Notes: a model not told the origin generated them from the letters alone. 21,087 nt of DNA from Candidatus Aminicenantota bacterium (GCA_016926925.1 JAFGNQ010000177.1:1-21087), one strand, 5' to 3'. Shown: positions 8,201 through 16,070, numbered from the stretch's first letter. Translations and numbers: made by a program.

Positions 8201-8762
8201 CTTTTTGAGGCTGGAGGCCGTGATCCTGAATCTCGATGTAGAAATCTCCCTCGGCAAAGTAGGAGGCGTATTCCCTGGCGGCCTTTTCTGCCTTATCCTC
8301 AAGCCCGAGCCTGAGAAGGTAGTTGACCTCACCCTTGAGACACCCGGACAATGCGACCAGTCCTTCGCTGTGGGCGGAAAGGAGTTCCTTATCGATTCGA
8401 GGCCTGTAGTAAAATCCCTCCAGATAAGCCTTGGTAATCAGTCTGCAGAGGTTTTGATAGCCTTTCTCATCCTTGACAAGCAGGACGAGATGGAAATGGA
8501 GGGGGCCCGATTCTTCCGGTTTCCTCTCAAAACGGCTGCGCGGGGCTACATAAATTTCGCATCCAAGAATAGGCTTGATTTTTCGCTCTTTCGCCTGCTT
8601 GAAAAAATTAACCGCTCCGAAAATATTTCCATGGTCCGTAAGGGCGACAGCCGGCATTTTGTTACGGTATGCCGCCTCTACCATGTCTGAGGTCTTGAAA
8701 GACCCATCCAGTATGCTGTACTCCGAGTGCGTGTGAAGGTGCAGAAATGTGGAGTCCATCAC
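5286..8762 (-). CDS. dnaE: DNA polymerase III alpha subunit
   Basis: This is the replicative C-family polymerase, 1158 residues, a normal DnaE1 length. The N-terminal PHP domain (about 1-270) carries HLHTH (8-12), TDHG (42-45), GCE (67-69) and NDVHYL (208-213). The palm includes GPGRGSAAGS (369-378) and the catalytic PDIDIDF (410-416). An HhH region (FVSPFDLF...) comes before a clamp-binding-type QNFLF (about 921-925) and an OB fold (TVAGIITSLKPLKTKKDERMATF, about 996-1018). The start is GTG 8762 or ATG 8759, six or nine bases after guaA, with GGGAG at suitable distance inside the guaA end. It is probably co-transcribed with guaA. Confidence 0.97.
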   Translation of the reverse strand: MMDSTFLHLHTHSEYSILDGSFKTSDMVEAAYRNKMPAVALTDHGNIFGAVNFFKQAKERKIKPILGCEIYVAPRSRFERKPEESGPLHFHLVLLVKDEKGYQNLCRLITKAYLEGFYYRPRIDKELLSAHSEGLVALSGCLKGEVNYLLRLGLEDKAEKAAREYASYFAEGDFYIEIQDHGLQPQKETNPLLVQLARKLDLPLVATNDVHYLNKEDAESHDILLCIQTNKKVTDHDRIRFGSEEFYFKTAEEMMAVFPNVPDALQNTMKIAAKCNFDFPLSGYFLPNFSPPEGITLKDYFASVARKGLQERMKRLQDRIERKDLPSRQVYEDRLEREIRLVSEMGFEGYFLIVWDLIREAKSRGIPVGPGRGSAAGSLLAFSFGITDIDPLEYDLLFERFLNPERISLPDIDIDFCGRRRDEVISYVTNKYGQESVSQIITFGTMAARQAVRDVGRALEIPLPEVDRIAKMIPFGPEASIEGALNNVPQLRELRDQKPQIANLMSIAQKLEGQVRHPSIHAAGIVITPRPLVEFMPLYQSVKGEITSQFPMQDIEAIGLLKMDLLGLRNLTVIQDTIDLVAKRTGQRVSLDDIPLDDEKTFQLFQAGNTDGVFQFESQGMKDLLRNFKPEEFLHLIALNALYRPGPLKSGMTDEFIKCKNHPDRVKYDFPELEPILKETKGLIVYQEQVMRIATEIADFSMAEADILRKAMGKKKTAVMKAQKQRFIRGARAKGISQSKATKIFEQIKYFAGYGFNKSHSAAYAYLAYRTAYLKSHHPIFFMAALLTSEAERGATSQVVKYINECKEMGIKVLPPDVNKSEVNFVDEEDGIRFGLAAIKNIGEGAVRDLIRIREENGPFVSPFDLFRCENPRFINRKVLESLIKAGAFDSLGWKRSQLFHLIDKMIEYSHEYQKMQTSKQNFLFDSATLEPPSIPPEIQEMGEWDESLLLSYEKDVLGFYITGHPLAQFGRSLDKLVSRSINQFDEEKDFNTELTVAGIITSLKPLKTKKDERMATFVLEDLSGRIEVVVFPDPYNKYYDILTEDQLVWVKGKFLGEGESRRIHLLQIMPLSEALEKQAKRVFLRIFLPGIEESVFKELKGILESHRGTCPVFFELETPHSYRMIVQSVDIDGVSPSEELSRNIEELLGEQTVFIEY

Positions 8763-8768
8763 TTCATT

Positions 8769-10301
8769 TCACTCCCACTCAATCGTACCGGGAGGTTTGG
8801 AAGTAATATCATAGACGACGCGATTTATTCCATCAATCTCATTGACGATACGGTTCGAAATCCGAGATAAAAGCTGTGGCTCCGCAGGGTACCAGTCGGC
8901 GGTCATGCCGTCAACGCTTTGGACAAGGCGGATGACGACAACCCGCTGATACGTTCTCCGGTCCCCCATTACACCGACGGACTTCACGGGAAGCAGAACG
9001 CCAAAAGCCTGCCACAGCTTTTTATAAATCCTGGCTCTCCGTATTTCCTGAAGGAGGATATCATCCGCAGATTGCAGTAAGGCAATCCTTTCTCGGGTAA
9101 CCTCTCCGACGATCCTCACTGCAAGACCCGGGCCGGGAAAAGGATGCTGATGGATAAAATCGGCATCCACACCCATCTCCTCTCCAAGTGTTCTCACTTC
9201 GTCTTTGAAAAGCTCCCTTAGAGGTTCGATCAGCTTAAATTTCAATCCTTTGGGCAAGCCTCCCACATTGTGATGGGATTTGATGCTGGCTGACGGGCCC
9301 TTCACCGGATTGCTTTCAATCACATCGGGATAAATAGTCCCTTGAGCCAAATAATCGACCATCCCAATTTTATTGGCCTCTCTCTCGAAAATCTGGATGA
9401 ATGTCTCTCCTATGAATTTGCGCTTTCTTTCCGGGGAGATCACACCTTTGAGTCTATCCAAAAAAATATCTGAGGCATCCACTCCGATAACATTCAGATC
9501 AAATTTGTCATGGAACTTCGCCATCAGGTCAAAGTACTGCCCTTTACGCAAGAGTCCATTGTCCACAAAGATGCAGTGCAGGTTTTCTTTGATGGCACGC
9601 TGTATGATCAAGGACGTCACCAAAGAGTCCACTCCGCCGCTGAGACCGCAAACCACATGTTTCTTTCCCACCAATTTCCGGATCTCCCTCACCTTATTGT
9701 CTATGAAGGAACCCATAGTCCAGTTTTGACGCAATCCTGAAACGGGAAAGAGAAAATTGGACAAGACTTTTCGCCCCGGCCTGGTGTGGATGACCTCTGG
9801 GTGGAATTGGACACCAAACCATTGTCGCTCTGCGTTTTCGATGACGGCGTTTTCACAATTGTCGGTAACTCCCGTCACGACAAAGCCGGGAGGAACTTTT
9901 CCCACCTTGTCTCCATGGCTCATCCAGACCTGGCCTTTGTTCCTTATGCCTGCAAGAAGCCCCGCCCTCTGTCTAATCTGTAAAGTGGCAAAGCCGTACT
10001 CTTTTCTTTTCGAGGCTGAGACCTTTCCTCCAAGGAGATGAGCCATGAGCTGCAGCCCGTAGCAAATTCCAAGAACAGGGACGCCCAAATGGAAAACCTC
10101 CGGGGAGATATGGGGGGCTCCTTCTTCATAAACGCTCTGTGGACCTCCGGAAAGGACGACGGCACCAAGATTATCCTTCCGCATTTTGGAGAGAGGATGG
10201 TTATAGGGAACAATCTCGGAATAGACCCCAAGCTCCCTTATTTTTCTCGCAATGAGCTGCGTGTACTGCGAACCGAAATCCAACACCAGGACCTTTTTCA
10301 T
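8769..10301 (-). CDS. guaA: GMP synthase (glutamine-hydrolysing)
   Basis: GuaA converts XMP to GMP using ATP and glutamine in purine biosynthesis. The 510-residue product has a class I glutamine amidotransferase domain, with catalytic Cys80 in GICYGLQL and His167/Glu169 in QFHPEV. The ATP-pyrophosphatase domain follows, with PP-loop SGGVDS at 221-226, and then the C-terminal dimerisation domain ending in the hallmark PPGTIEWE. The N-terminus MKKVLVLDFGSQYTQL matches the family start, so ATG 10301 is secure. GAGG lies one base before the ATG, and a promoter -10 sits only six bases further upstream, suggesting a leaderless or near-leaderless transcript. It is the first gene of the leftward run with dnaE. 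Confidence 0.98.
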   Translation of the reverse strand: MKKVLVLDFGSQYTQLIARKIRELGVYSEIVPYNHPLSKMRKDNLGAVVLSGGPQSVYEEGAPHISPEVFHLGVPVLGICYGLQLMAHLLGGKVSASKRKEYGFATLQIRQRAGLLAGIRNKGQVWMSHGDKVGKVPPGFVVTGVTDNCENAVIENAERQWFGVQFHPEVIHTRPGRKVLSNFLFPVSGLRQNWTMGSFIDNKVREIRKLVGKKHVVCGLSGGVDSLVTSLIIQRAIKENLHCIFVDNGLLRKGQYFDLMAKFHDKFDLNVIGVDASDIFLDRLKGVISPERKRKFIGETFIQIFEREANKIGMVDYLAQGTIYPDVIESNPVKGPSASIKSHHNVGGLPKGLKFKLIEPLRELFKDEVRTLGEEMGVDADFIHQHPFPGPGLAVRIVGEVTRERIALLQSADDILLQEIRRARIYKKLWQAFGVLLPVKSVGVMGDRRTYQRVVVIRLVQSVDGMTADWYPAEPQLLSRISNRIVNEIDGINRVVYDITSKPPGTIEWE

Positions 10302-10307
10302 ACCTCG

Positions 10308-10336
10308 ATTTTATCAGAGGCATCAATCGAAGTAAA
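10308..10336 (-). promoter_or_regulatory. Extended -10 promoter of guaA, very close to the start codon
   Basis: On the minus strand TTTACT (10336-10331) lies 17 bases from TAAAAT (10313-10308). The latter is preceded by TG at the extended -10 position, giving TGATAAAAT. The predicted start (10302-10300) falls on or next to the guaA ATG at 10301. Confidence 0.55.
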
Positions 10337-10431
10337 CGAAAAGCCATTCAATTTCGATAAAGATTGCAGTAGAGTGGAAGCCCAACCGCTCTATCGCAGA
10401 AATAACGATGCCGATCGGAGCTTGAGAAAAA

Positions 10432-10460
10432 TTGACTTCAAAAGGGGAATTCTTTATAGT
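10432..10460 (+). promoter_or_regulatory. Sigma-70 promoter P1 for the amidase operon
   Basis: TTGACT (10432-10437), a 17-base spacer and TATAGT (10455-10460) each match consensus at five of six bases. Transcription would begin near 10467, giving a leader of about 147 bases that contains the predicted structured region. It diverges from the guaA promoter. Confidence 0.6.
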
Positions 10461-10472
10461 TGAAACCTTACA

Positions 10473-10571
10473 GGCCGTTCGATAAACAGAGCCGAAAGGT
10501 GAAGCCGGAAAGTTTTCCCCCGGATTCAAGGCTCACTGCAGAAGAGGTGCCTTTAGAGAAGCGGAACGGCC
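10473..10571 (+). ncRNA. Candidate structured 5' leader (unclassified)
   Basis: An 8-bp perfect closing stem, GGCCGTTC (10473-10480) with GAACGGCC (10564-10571), encloses the stem GTGA(A)GCC (10499-10506) with GGCTCAC (10530-10536). That stem can be exchanged with GAGCC (10489-10493) pairing GGCTC (10530-10534). A GGAA/TTCC mini-hairpin lies inside, and AAAGG (10495-10499) can pair with CCTTT (10550-10554). The region sits between P1 and the amidase ATG. I tried cobalamin, glycine, c-di-GMP and c-di-AMP (ydaO) consensus elements and none fits convincingly. Confidence 0.35.
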
Positions 10572-10575
10572 GGCG

Positions 10576-10604
10576 TTGCAATTTATTGATAATATACATA
10601 GAAT
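10576..10604 (+). promoter_or_regulatory. Possible second promoter P2 for the amidase gene
   Basis: TTGCAA (10576-10581), a 17-base spacer and TAGAAT (10599-10604). Transcription would start near 10611, only about three bases before the ATG at 10614. The -10 matches at five of six positions and the -35 at four. The local AT-richness makes a chance match possible. Confidence 0.35.
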
Positions 10605-10613
10605 TAATAGAGA

Positions 10614-11792
10614 ATGCAGGTTATATACAGAGCCGCGGTCATCCTGTTTCTTTTATCCTTGGTTTTTCTACCCGCCGCATCTGGCCAGAATGACTCCCGG
10701 ATAGAAATATACGATCTCCGAAACCACACCCACCCGACGTTCACCCGCATCGTCGTGGATATCGGAAAACTCAGAGAGTACTATTACAGTCAGCTCGCAT
10801 CCCCAGACAGGATCTACGTCGATATCTACCAGTCCAAACTGAATCCCATTTTGCACGGGAAAACGGAAATTCTCGACAACGATTACATCAATAAGATTCG
10901 AATCGCTCAAAAGAATCAAACCACGGTTCGCGTTGTTGCCGAGATCGATTTCAGCAAAATTCAAAAATACCACGTTTGGCATCTTTTCGATCCTTTCAGG
11001 GTGGTTATCGATATTTACCCCAAACAATCCGCCCTCGATAAAAGTCCCGCAGCATCCCCTCGACCCGCGGAGCCGGCCAAAGATGGATATTCCATGGTCC
11101 GTCAGTTGGGATTGGGAATTCAGAGAATCGTCATCGATCCGGGACACGGGGGGAAAGACCCGGGCTGCATTGGAAAAAACGGGCTTCAAGAGAAGGATGT
11201 CGTACTCGATGTGTGCAAGGAGCTTCAAAAACTCTTGAGCGCGCAAACAGGCCTCGAAGTCATCCTGACTCGGGAGACGGATATCTTTCTTCCTGTGGAA
11301 AACCGCCCTGTCATAGCCAACCAAAAAAGAGCGGATCTCTATATATCCGTGCATGCCAATGCTTTTCCCAACATAAAACGGTCCGGTGTACAGACATTCT
11401 TTCTCAATTTCAGTCAGGACGATTCCATCACCACCATAGCGGCAAGAGAGAATGCGACGTCCACCAAGAATATCAGCGAAATGAAGACGATCATCACCAA
11501 GATCACCCAGAACAGCAAAATCGTCGAGTCCAAGGAACTGGCTGAAAAGATACAGAAAAATTTATCCGGCACACTCTCCAAGGAATACACAGGTGTCAAA
11601 GATTTGGGAGCAAAGGGAGGCCCGTTTTGGGTCCTGATCGGCGGGGAAATGCCCTCGGTGCTGGTCGAGATCTCTCACCTCAGCAACACCAAGGAGGCTG
11701 AAAGATTGAAGACCCAAAAATACCGTCGTCTTGTCGCTCAGGGCATTGTCAACGGAATCAAGGATTATATGGAATCATTAGGGAAAGGATAA
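10614..11792 (+). CDS. Exported N-acetylmuramoyl-L-alanine amidase (AmiC type)
   Basis: This zinc amidase cleaves the bond between MurNAc and L-Ala in peptidoglycan, typically during daughter-cell separation. The 392-residue protein starts with a Sec signal peptide (MQVIYRAAVILFLLSLVFLPAASG, about 1-24). An AMIN domain (about 28-137), expected to target peptidoglycan or the septum, is followed by a linker and Amidase_3 (170-388). Zinc ligands are His178 (DPGHGG), Glu193 (QEKD) and His247 (SVHAN); the catalytic Glu is 352 (VEISHLSN). Ribosome-binding sequence is weak (AGAGA against the ATG). A DUF362 gene follows after seven bases, so they are probably co-transcribed. Two promoters and a structured leader lie upstream. 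Confidence 0.93.
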   Translation: MQVIYRAAVILFLLSLVFLPAASGQNDSRIEIYDLRNHTHPTFTRIVVDIGKLREYYYSQLASPDRIYVDIYQSKLNPILHGKTEILDNDYINKIRIAQKNQTTVRVVAEIDFSKIQKYHVWHLFDPFRVVIDIYPKQSALDKSPAASPRPAEPAKDGYSMVRQLGLGIQRIVIDPGHGGKDPGCIGKNGLQEKDVVLDVCKELQKLLSAQTGLEVILTRETDIFLPVENRPVIANQKRADLYISVHANAFPNIKRSGVQTFFLNFSQDDSITTIAARENATSTKNISEMKTIITKITQNSKIVESKELAEKIQKNLSGTLSKEYTGVKDLGAKGGPFWVLIGGEMPSVLVEISHLSNTKEAERLKTQKYRRLVAQGIVNGIKDYMESLGKG

Positions 11793-11799
11793 AAGTGCG

Positions 11800-12687
11800 A
11801 TGAAGAGAAGAAATTTTTTAAAAGACTTGGCCATCGGAAGCCTTATGTGGAATTTCGGCCCTAAGCTTTTTGCCCAGGACAGCGGTCATCCTGATTTGGC
11901 GATTATTGAAGGGGAATCCCCGGCACAGATCACCAAAGAGGCCATTGCTTCTTTGGGAGGGATGCCGCGATTCATCTCCCGTGGAGACAAGGTAATCATC
12001 AAGCCGAACATAGGCTGGGACAGAACTCCGGAACAAGCCGCGTGTACAAATCCCGAAGTGGTCAAGACTCTGGTGGAACTCTGTTTCGAGGCCGGAGCAA
12101 AAGAAGTCAAGGTCATGGACAATCCATGCAATCCGGCAAGACGCACCTATGTCCGCTCAGGAATCCAAAAAGCGGCCAAAGAGGCTGGAGCGGACGTTCC
12201 TCTGCCAAACGAGCACCACTTAAAGAAGACGGCCATCAGCGGCGATGCGATCAAGGAATGGGAAGTGTATTCGGATTTCGTCGAGACGGATAAAATCATC
12301 AATGCTCCTATTGCCAAAACACACAGCCTGTCCAGGGTGACTCTGGGCATGAAGAATTGGTTGGGTGCCATAGGGGGAAACCGCAATCAACTCCACCAGA
12401 ATCTTGACCTGGCAGTGATCGACCTCGCCCATTTCTTCAAGCCGGTCCTGACCGTCCTGGATGCATACAGAATCCTACTCCGCAACGGGCCGCAGGGAGG
12501 GAGGCTTTCGGATGCCAAACTCCAAAAAACCGTTGTTGCAGGCATCGACTATGTGGCCGTAGACAGCATGGGGGCGACATTTTTCGGCATCAACCCTACA
12601 GATCTGCGCTTCCTCCAACTGGCCCAAAAAAAGGGTCGCGGAGAATTTGACCTGGAGAAACTGAAAATTGAAAAAAGAACGCTCTAA
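11800..12687 (+). CDS. DUF362-domain protein with Tat signal
   Basis: This 295-residue protein begins MKRRNFLKDLAIGSLMW, a twin-arginine export motif (RRNFLK) followed by a hydrophobic stretch, so it is predicted to be exported folded, often a sign of a cofactor. The rest matches DUF362: DKVIIKPNIGWDRTPEQAACTNPEVV, then KTHSLSRVTLGMKNWLGAIGG, then AVIDLAHFFKPVLTVLDAYRIL. The biochemical function of the family is not established. It has no CxxCxxC ferredoxin motif itself, but a membrane polyferredoxin begins inside its last 20 bases, so the two probably form an electron-transfer unit. AAAGGA lies about ten bases before the ATG. Confidence 0.85.
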   Translation: MKRRNFLKDLAIGSLMWNFGPKLFAQDSGHPDLAIIEGESPAQITKEAIASLGGMPRFISRGDKVIIKPNIGWDRTPEQAACTNPEVVKTLVELCFEAGAKEVKVMDNPCNPARRTYVRSGIQKAAKEAGADVPLPNEHHLKKTAISGDAIKEWEVYSDFVETDKIINAPIAKTHSLSRVTLGMKNWLGAIGGNRNQLHQNLDLAVIDLAHFFKPVLTVLDAYRILLRNGPQGGRLSDAKLQKTVVAGIDYVAVDSMGATFFGINPTDLRFLQLAQKKGRGEFDLEKLKIEKRTL

Positions 12688-14269
12688 AAAGTACCGCATC
12701 ATTCAAATCCTTAGAATTCTGACTCAGGCCGTCTTCTTCAGCCTCTTTTTATACCTGCTCTTGATGACGCGGTTCCCCGGAGAAGATTACATCGGGCGCG
12801 TGGAGATCTTCTTTCACTTCGACCCGCTTCTGGCTTTGACCACTTTCATAGCGTCCCGGTCCGTGCTCATCTTTTTCCTGCCCGCCGCTCTGACTCTCAT
12901 CGTGACTTTTTTCCTCGGCCGCGTCGCCTGCGGTTGGGTCTGTCCTTTGGGATCCCTCCATCAGTTTTTTTCCTTCTTTTTTAAAAAGAGCAAGCTCCTG
13001 AAGCCGAAAAAAGTCAAAGACAAGGCGATCTCTTGGAAGTATTATCTGCTCATCTTCATTATTGTGAGCTCTGTTTTCACCCTTGATCTCGTCGGGATTT
13101 TTGATCCATTCTCATTTCTCGCCAGGTCTCTTACAGCAGGTGTGCTTCCCGTTTTGAGGTACAGCCTGTCAAGCGCTATAGAAATCCTGTACACCTTGAA
13201 TTTGACCTCTTTCGCCGACGGTCTTGTCCAGTTCTTCGAATCCTTGGATATCAACACCATCTTCCTGCAGGGCCTATTCATCGGATTTATCTTCATCGGA
13301 ATCGTCCTTCTCAACATCAACAGAGAGCGCTTTTGGTGCCGCTATATCTGTCCTCTGGGCGCCTTCCTCGGTCTCATCAGCCGGTGGAACGTGTTCAAGC
13401 TCAAAGTCGACGAGGCCAAATGCATCAAGTGCAACCTTTGCTCCATCCATTGCCAGACACAGGCCAATCCCTATCCGAACGAAGAATGGAAAAGTTCGGA
13501 GTGCGACTACTGCTTTACCTGCAGTGCAATCTGTCCTACGAATGCCATCAGCTTTCCTCTTCGTTTTGCACCCGAAAGCGTTGCGTCTGTCGATCTTTCC
13601 CGGCGAAAAGTTCTTTTGACATCCCTGCTGGGAATCCTGGCCGTGCCGTTTTTTCGCATCACCCCAAAACGCAGCCGTGCTTCAGAAAAGCTGATTCGCC
13701 CTCCGGGAGCCCTTCCCGAGGAGGAGTTTCTCCAAAAATGCGTCAAATGCGGCGAGTGCATGAAAATCTGCCCGACAAATGCCCTCCAGCCTGCGTTGAC
13801 CGAAGCCGGACCTGAAGGAATATGGACACCGATGCTCGTTCCCAAGATCGGGTATTGCGAATACTACTGCTCCTTGTGCACTCAAGTGTGCCCCACCGGA
13901 GCGATAAGGGAGCTTTCAATCCCTGAGAAAAACCAGCTCAAAATCGGTACGGCTTGGGTGAACAAAAACCGCTGTATTCCCTGGAAATTCGGCGACCCCT
14001 GTATCGTCTGTGAGGAGCACTGCCCCGTCTCTCCGAAAGCCATCAAATTCGTCAGCAACTCTGTCGAGCAGCCCGATGGAACCATCAAGACGGCCCAAGC
14101 CCCGGTTGTGGATATAGCCACATGCACAGGATGCGGTATTTGCGAGAACAAATGTCCCGTGGTCGATGCTCCGGCTATCTACGTCACCAGCATAGGGGAA
14201 ACCCGCTCGGAGAGAAATCAAGTCCTCCTGGATCTCATCAAGACAGAGCAAGACCCGTATTCCGAGTGA
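12668..14269 (+). CDS. Membrane polyferredoxin, NapH/NapG-like fusion
   Basis: The 533-residue protein starts at TTG 12668, overlapping the DUF362 gene by 20 bases, with GGAG ten bases upstream. The N-terminal half resembles NapH: hydrophobic segments at about 13-34, 55-84, 125-147 and 198-217, and two CxxxCP motifs (ACGWVCPLG 88-95; WCRYICPLGAF 223-233). Two [4Fe-4S] motifs follow (Cys252/255/258/262 and Cys279/282/285/289). An internal SRRKVLL plus hydrophobic stretch (311-330) looks like the Tat signal of NapG. After it come further cysteine clusters at 358-368, 397-408, 436-452 and 486-496, up to six clusters in all. A role passing electrons between quinol and an exported partner is inferred. 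Confidence 0.85.
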   Translation: MKKERSKKYRIIQILRILTQAVFFSLFLYLLLMTRFPGEDYIGRVEIFFHFDPLLALTTFIASRSVLIFFLPAALTLIVTFFLGRVACGWVCPLGSLHQFFSFFFKKSKLLKPKKVKDKAISWKYYLLIFIIVSSVFTLDLVGIFDPFSFLARSLTAGVLPVLRYSLSSAIEILYTLNLTSFADGLVQFFESLDINTIFLQGLFIGFIFIGIVLLNINRERFWCRYICPLGAFLGLISRWNVFKLKVDEAKCIKCNLCSIHCQTQANPYPNEEWKSSECDYCFTCSAICPTNAISFPLRFAPESVASVDLSRRKVLLTSLLGILAVPFFRITPKRSRASEKLIRPPGALPEEEFLQKCVKCGECMKICPTNALQPALTEAGPEGIWTPMLVPKIGYCEYYCSLCTQVCPTGAIRELSIPEKNQLKIGTAWVNKNRCIPWKFGDPCIVCEEHCPVSPKAIKFVSNSVEQPDGTIKTAQAPVVDIATCTGCGICENKCPVVDAPAIYVTSIGETRSERNQVLLDLIKTEQDPYSE

Positions 14270-14296
14270 TCTGAAAAGCGGAGCCGGGATTGAGAG

Positions 14297-15274
14297 TTAT
14301 TCGGCCAGAATTTTCTTCAATTCCGATTTCAAATGAGGGATAACCTGAAACAGGTCACCCACTATGCCGAAATCCGCCAACTTGAAAATCGGCGCTTCCG
14401 GATCCTTGTTCACGGCAATAATGACTTTCGAGGAGGACATGCCGGCGATATGCTGGATGGCTCCGGAAATGCCGAATGCCATGTAAAGGTTAGGAGATAC
14501 GGTCTTACCTGTCTGCCCCACCTGATGCTGATGGTCGATCCAGCCGGCATCAACCGCAGAGCGGGAAGCACCCAATGCAGCATTGGACAGAATTCCGACC
14601 AGTTCTTTGAGCAGATCAAAATTCTCCGGCCCCTTCATTCCACGCCCTCCTGAGATAACGATCTCCGCTTCCGTGACATCGAGGGCAGCTCCTTCGCCCT
14701 TCAGGACTTCCTGGACCCTGTCTTTAACCTGACCTTCAGGGATCACGATCTCTTTTGCCTCGACTTCCCCCTGTCCGCTCTGAAGCTCACCCAGAGGAAA
14801 TATATTGGGTCTTAGAGTGGCAACGGCGGGCGATGATTTGAACCGAAAAGTTGCCATGGCCTTCCCGGCAAAGATGGGCCTCACAACCTGCAGGCCTCCA
14901 TTGTTAATCCCCGTCTCGGTGCAGTCCGCAGCTAGACTGACTCCCAAGAGAGCGGCCAGGCGGGGAGCCAAATCCTTTCCCATGGAAGTTGCGGGAAAAA
15001 GGATGATGCCCGGACTTATTTCTTTGCACAGAGATTGGAGGGCGAAAGAATAGCCCGAGGCTGAATAGTGGCTGAGAAGAGAATTCTCGAGGACATAGGT
15101 TTTGGAGGCCCCGAACGGCGACAATTCCGATGCAAGCCCTTGCAGCCCGTGCCCGACAAGAACGGCATGCACTTCCGTGTTCAACTCATCGGCCCTACGT
15201 TTTCCCTCTGACAAAACCTCTAAGGACGATTTTTTAATTTTCCCGTCTCTAACTTCGATGTAAACCAAAATCAT
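14297..15274 (-). CDS. etfA: Electron transfer flavoprotein alpha subunit
   Basis: EtfA binds FAD and with EtfB carries electrons from acyl-CoA and related dehydrogenases to ETF:quinone oxidoreductase. The 325-residue length is typical. The C-terminal FAD domain is clear: [18 protein letters not shown], then [11 protein letters not shown], then [26 protein letters not shown], then [17 protein letters not shown] and ADFGIVGDL. The ATG at 15274 has GAGGAG seven bases upstream. It lies 13 bases after etfB and shares its promoter. No acyl-CoA dehydrogenase or ETF-QO is in the window, so the electron donor is elsewhere. It converges with the polyferredoxin gene, leaving only 27 bases between stops and no obvious terminator. 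Confidence 0.96.
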   Translation of the reverse strand: MILVYIEVRDGKIKKSSLEVLSEGKRRADELNTEVHAVLVGHGLQGLASELSPFGASKTYVLENSLLSHYSASGYSFALQSLCKEISPGIILFPATSMGKDLAPRLAALLGVSLAADCTETGINNGGLQVVRPIFAGKAMATFRFKSSPAVATLRPNIFPLGELQSGQGEVEAKEIVIPEGQVKDRVQEVLKGEGAALDVTEAEIVISGGRGMKGPENFDLLKELVGILSNAALGASRSAVDAGWIDHQHQVGQTGKTVSPNLYMAFGISGAIQHIAGMSSSKVIIAVNKDPEAPIFKLADFGIVGDLFQVIPHLKSELKKILAE

Positions 15275-15287
15275 TTTCGCTCTCCTC

Positions 15288-16070
15288 TTACAAAACCTTG
15301 GCTTCTTGCCGCAAAAACTCGGCCAATTTTTTCGCTGCCGCTTCAGGCTCGTCCTCGATAACCCTTCCCGCTTGACGCGCAGGTGGGCTTGTCATGCCGA
15401 CCAGTTCCAGCTGAGATGCAGGACCGCCTTCATTCAATCCCAGGTCTTGAAGGGAAACCACGGGAATCTCCTTCTTTTTGGCCATCATGATCCCCTTGAG
15501 AGTCTCATACCTTGGCTCATTCAATCCTTTCTGGGCGCTGACGACCGCGGGCAGTGCAAAAGATATTTTCTCGGTAGCCCCCTCGATCTCTCGGTGTGCA
15601 ACACCCGAATTCCCCTCGATCTCCAGCTTGGTGATGACATTCACCTGCGGCATACCCAACAAAGCTGCGACCATAGAGGGGACCTGGCTGTTATCCGCTC
15701 CCACGGCTTGCTTACCGAATAAAAGCAAACTTCGGTCTTGGAACTTCGACTCCACGGCTTTGGCAATGATTGCGGCGATCCTGAATCCATCATACATCTC
15801 GGGCGTATCATCCTTTATGAGGACGGCCTCATCCGCTCCCATGGCCAAACATTTCTTCAATATGACCTTAGTTTCCTCTGATCCCACAGAAACGACCGTT
15901 ACTTTGCCTCCTTTGGCTTCGCGGATTCGGAGCGCTTCTTCCACCGCAAACTCATCGTATGGATTGATTATGAAATTCAGCCCCTCATTAATAATGCTGT
16001 TTGTCTCGTGGTTGATCCTGATTGTTGACTCTGTATCGGGGACTCTCTTCACAAATACATAAATATTCAC
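15288..16070 (-). CDS. etfB: Electron transfer flavoprotein beta subunit
   Basis: The 260-residue partner of EtfA starts at GTG 16070, with GGAGG five bases upstream. It opens MNIYVFVKRVPDTES and shows NPYDEFAVEEALRI, GADEAVLIKD and the nucleotide-loop GKQAVGADNSQV. The region LNEPRYETLKGIMMAKKKEI matches the recognition loop of classical mitochondrial-type (group I) EtfB, whose leucine anchors acyl-CoA dehydrogenases. I read it as the non-bifurcating class, where the beta subunit holds AMP instead of a second FAD. Expressed first in the etfB-etfA pair from a good promoter about 110 bases upstream. Confidence 0.96.
   Translation of the reverse strand: MNIYVFVKRVPDTESTIRINHETNSIINEGLNFIINPYDEFAVEEALRIREAKGGKVTVVSVGSEETKVILKKCLAMGADEAVLIKDDTPEMYDGFRIAAIIAKAVESKFQDRSLLLFGKQAVGADNSQVPSMVAALLGMPQVNVITKLEIEGNSGVAHREIEGATEKISFALPAVVSAQKGLNEPRYETLKGIMMAKKKEIPVVSLQDLGLNEGGPASQLELVGMTSPPARQAGRVIEDEPEAAAKKLAEFLRQEAKVL

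Noticed and set aside
10323..10529. A 68-codon minus-strand frame upstream of guaA
   Set aside because: It overlaps the guaA promoter and the divergent leader and resembles nothing; noncoding is more likely.
10473..10571. A c-di-AMP (ydaO) riboswitch upstream of the amidase
   Set aside because: The context fits, but the conserved ydaO sequence blocks could not be recognised, so it is left unclassified.
14270..14296. Terminator between the convergent polyferredoxin and etfA genes
   Set aside because: The 27 bases contain no stem followed by a T-tract.
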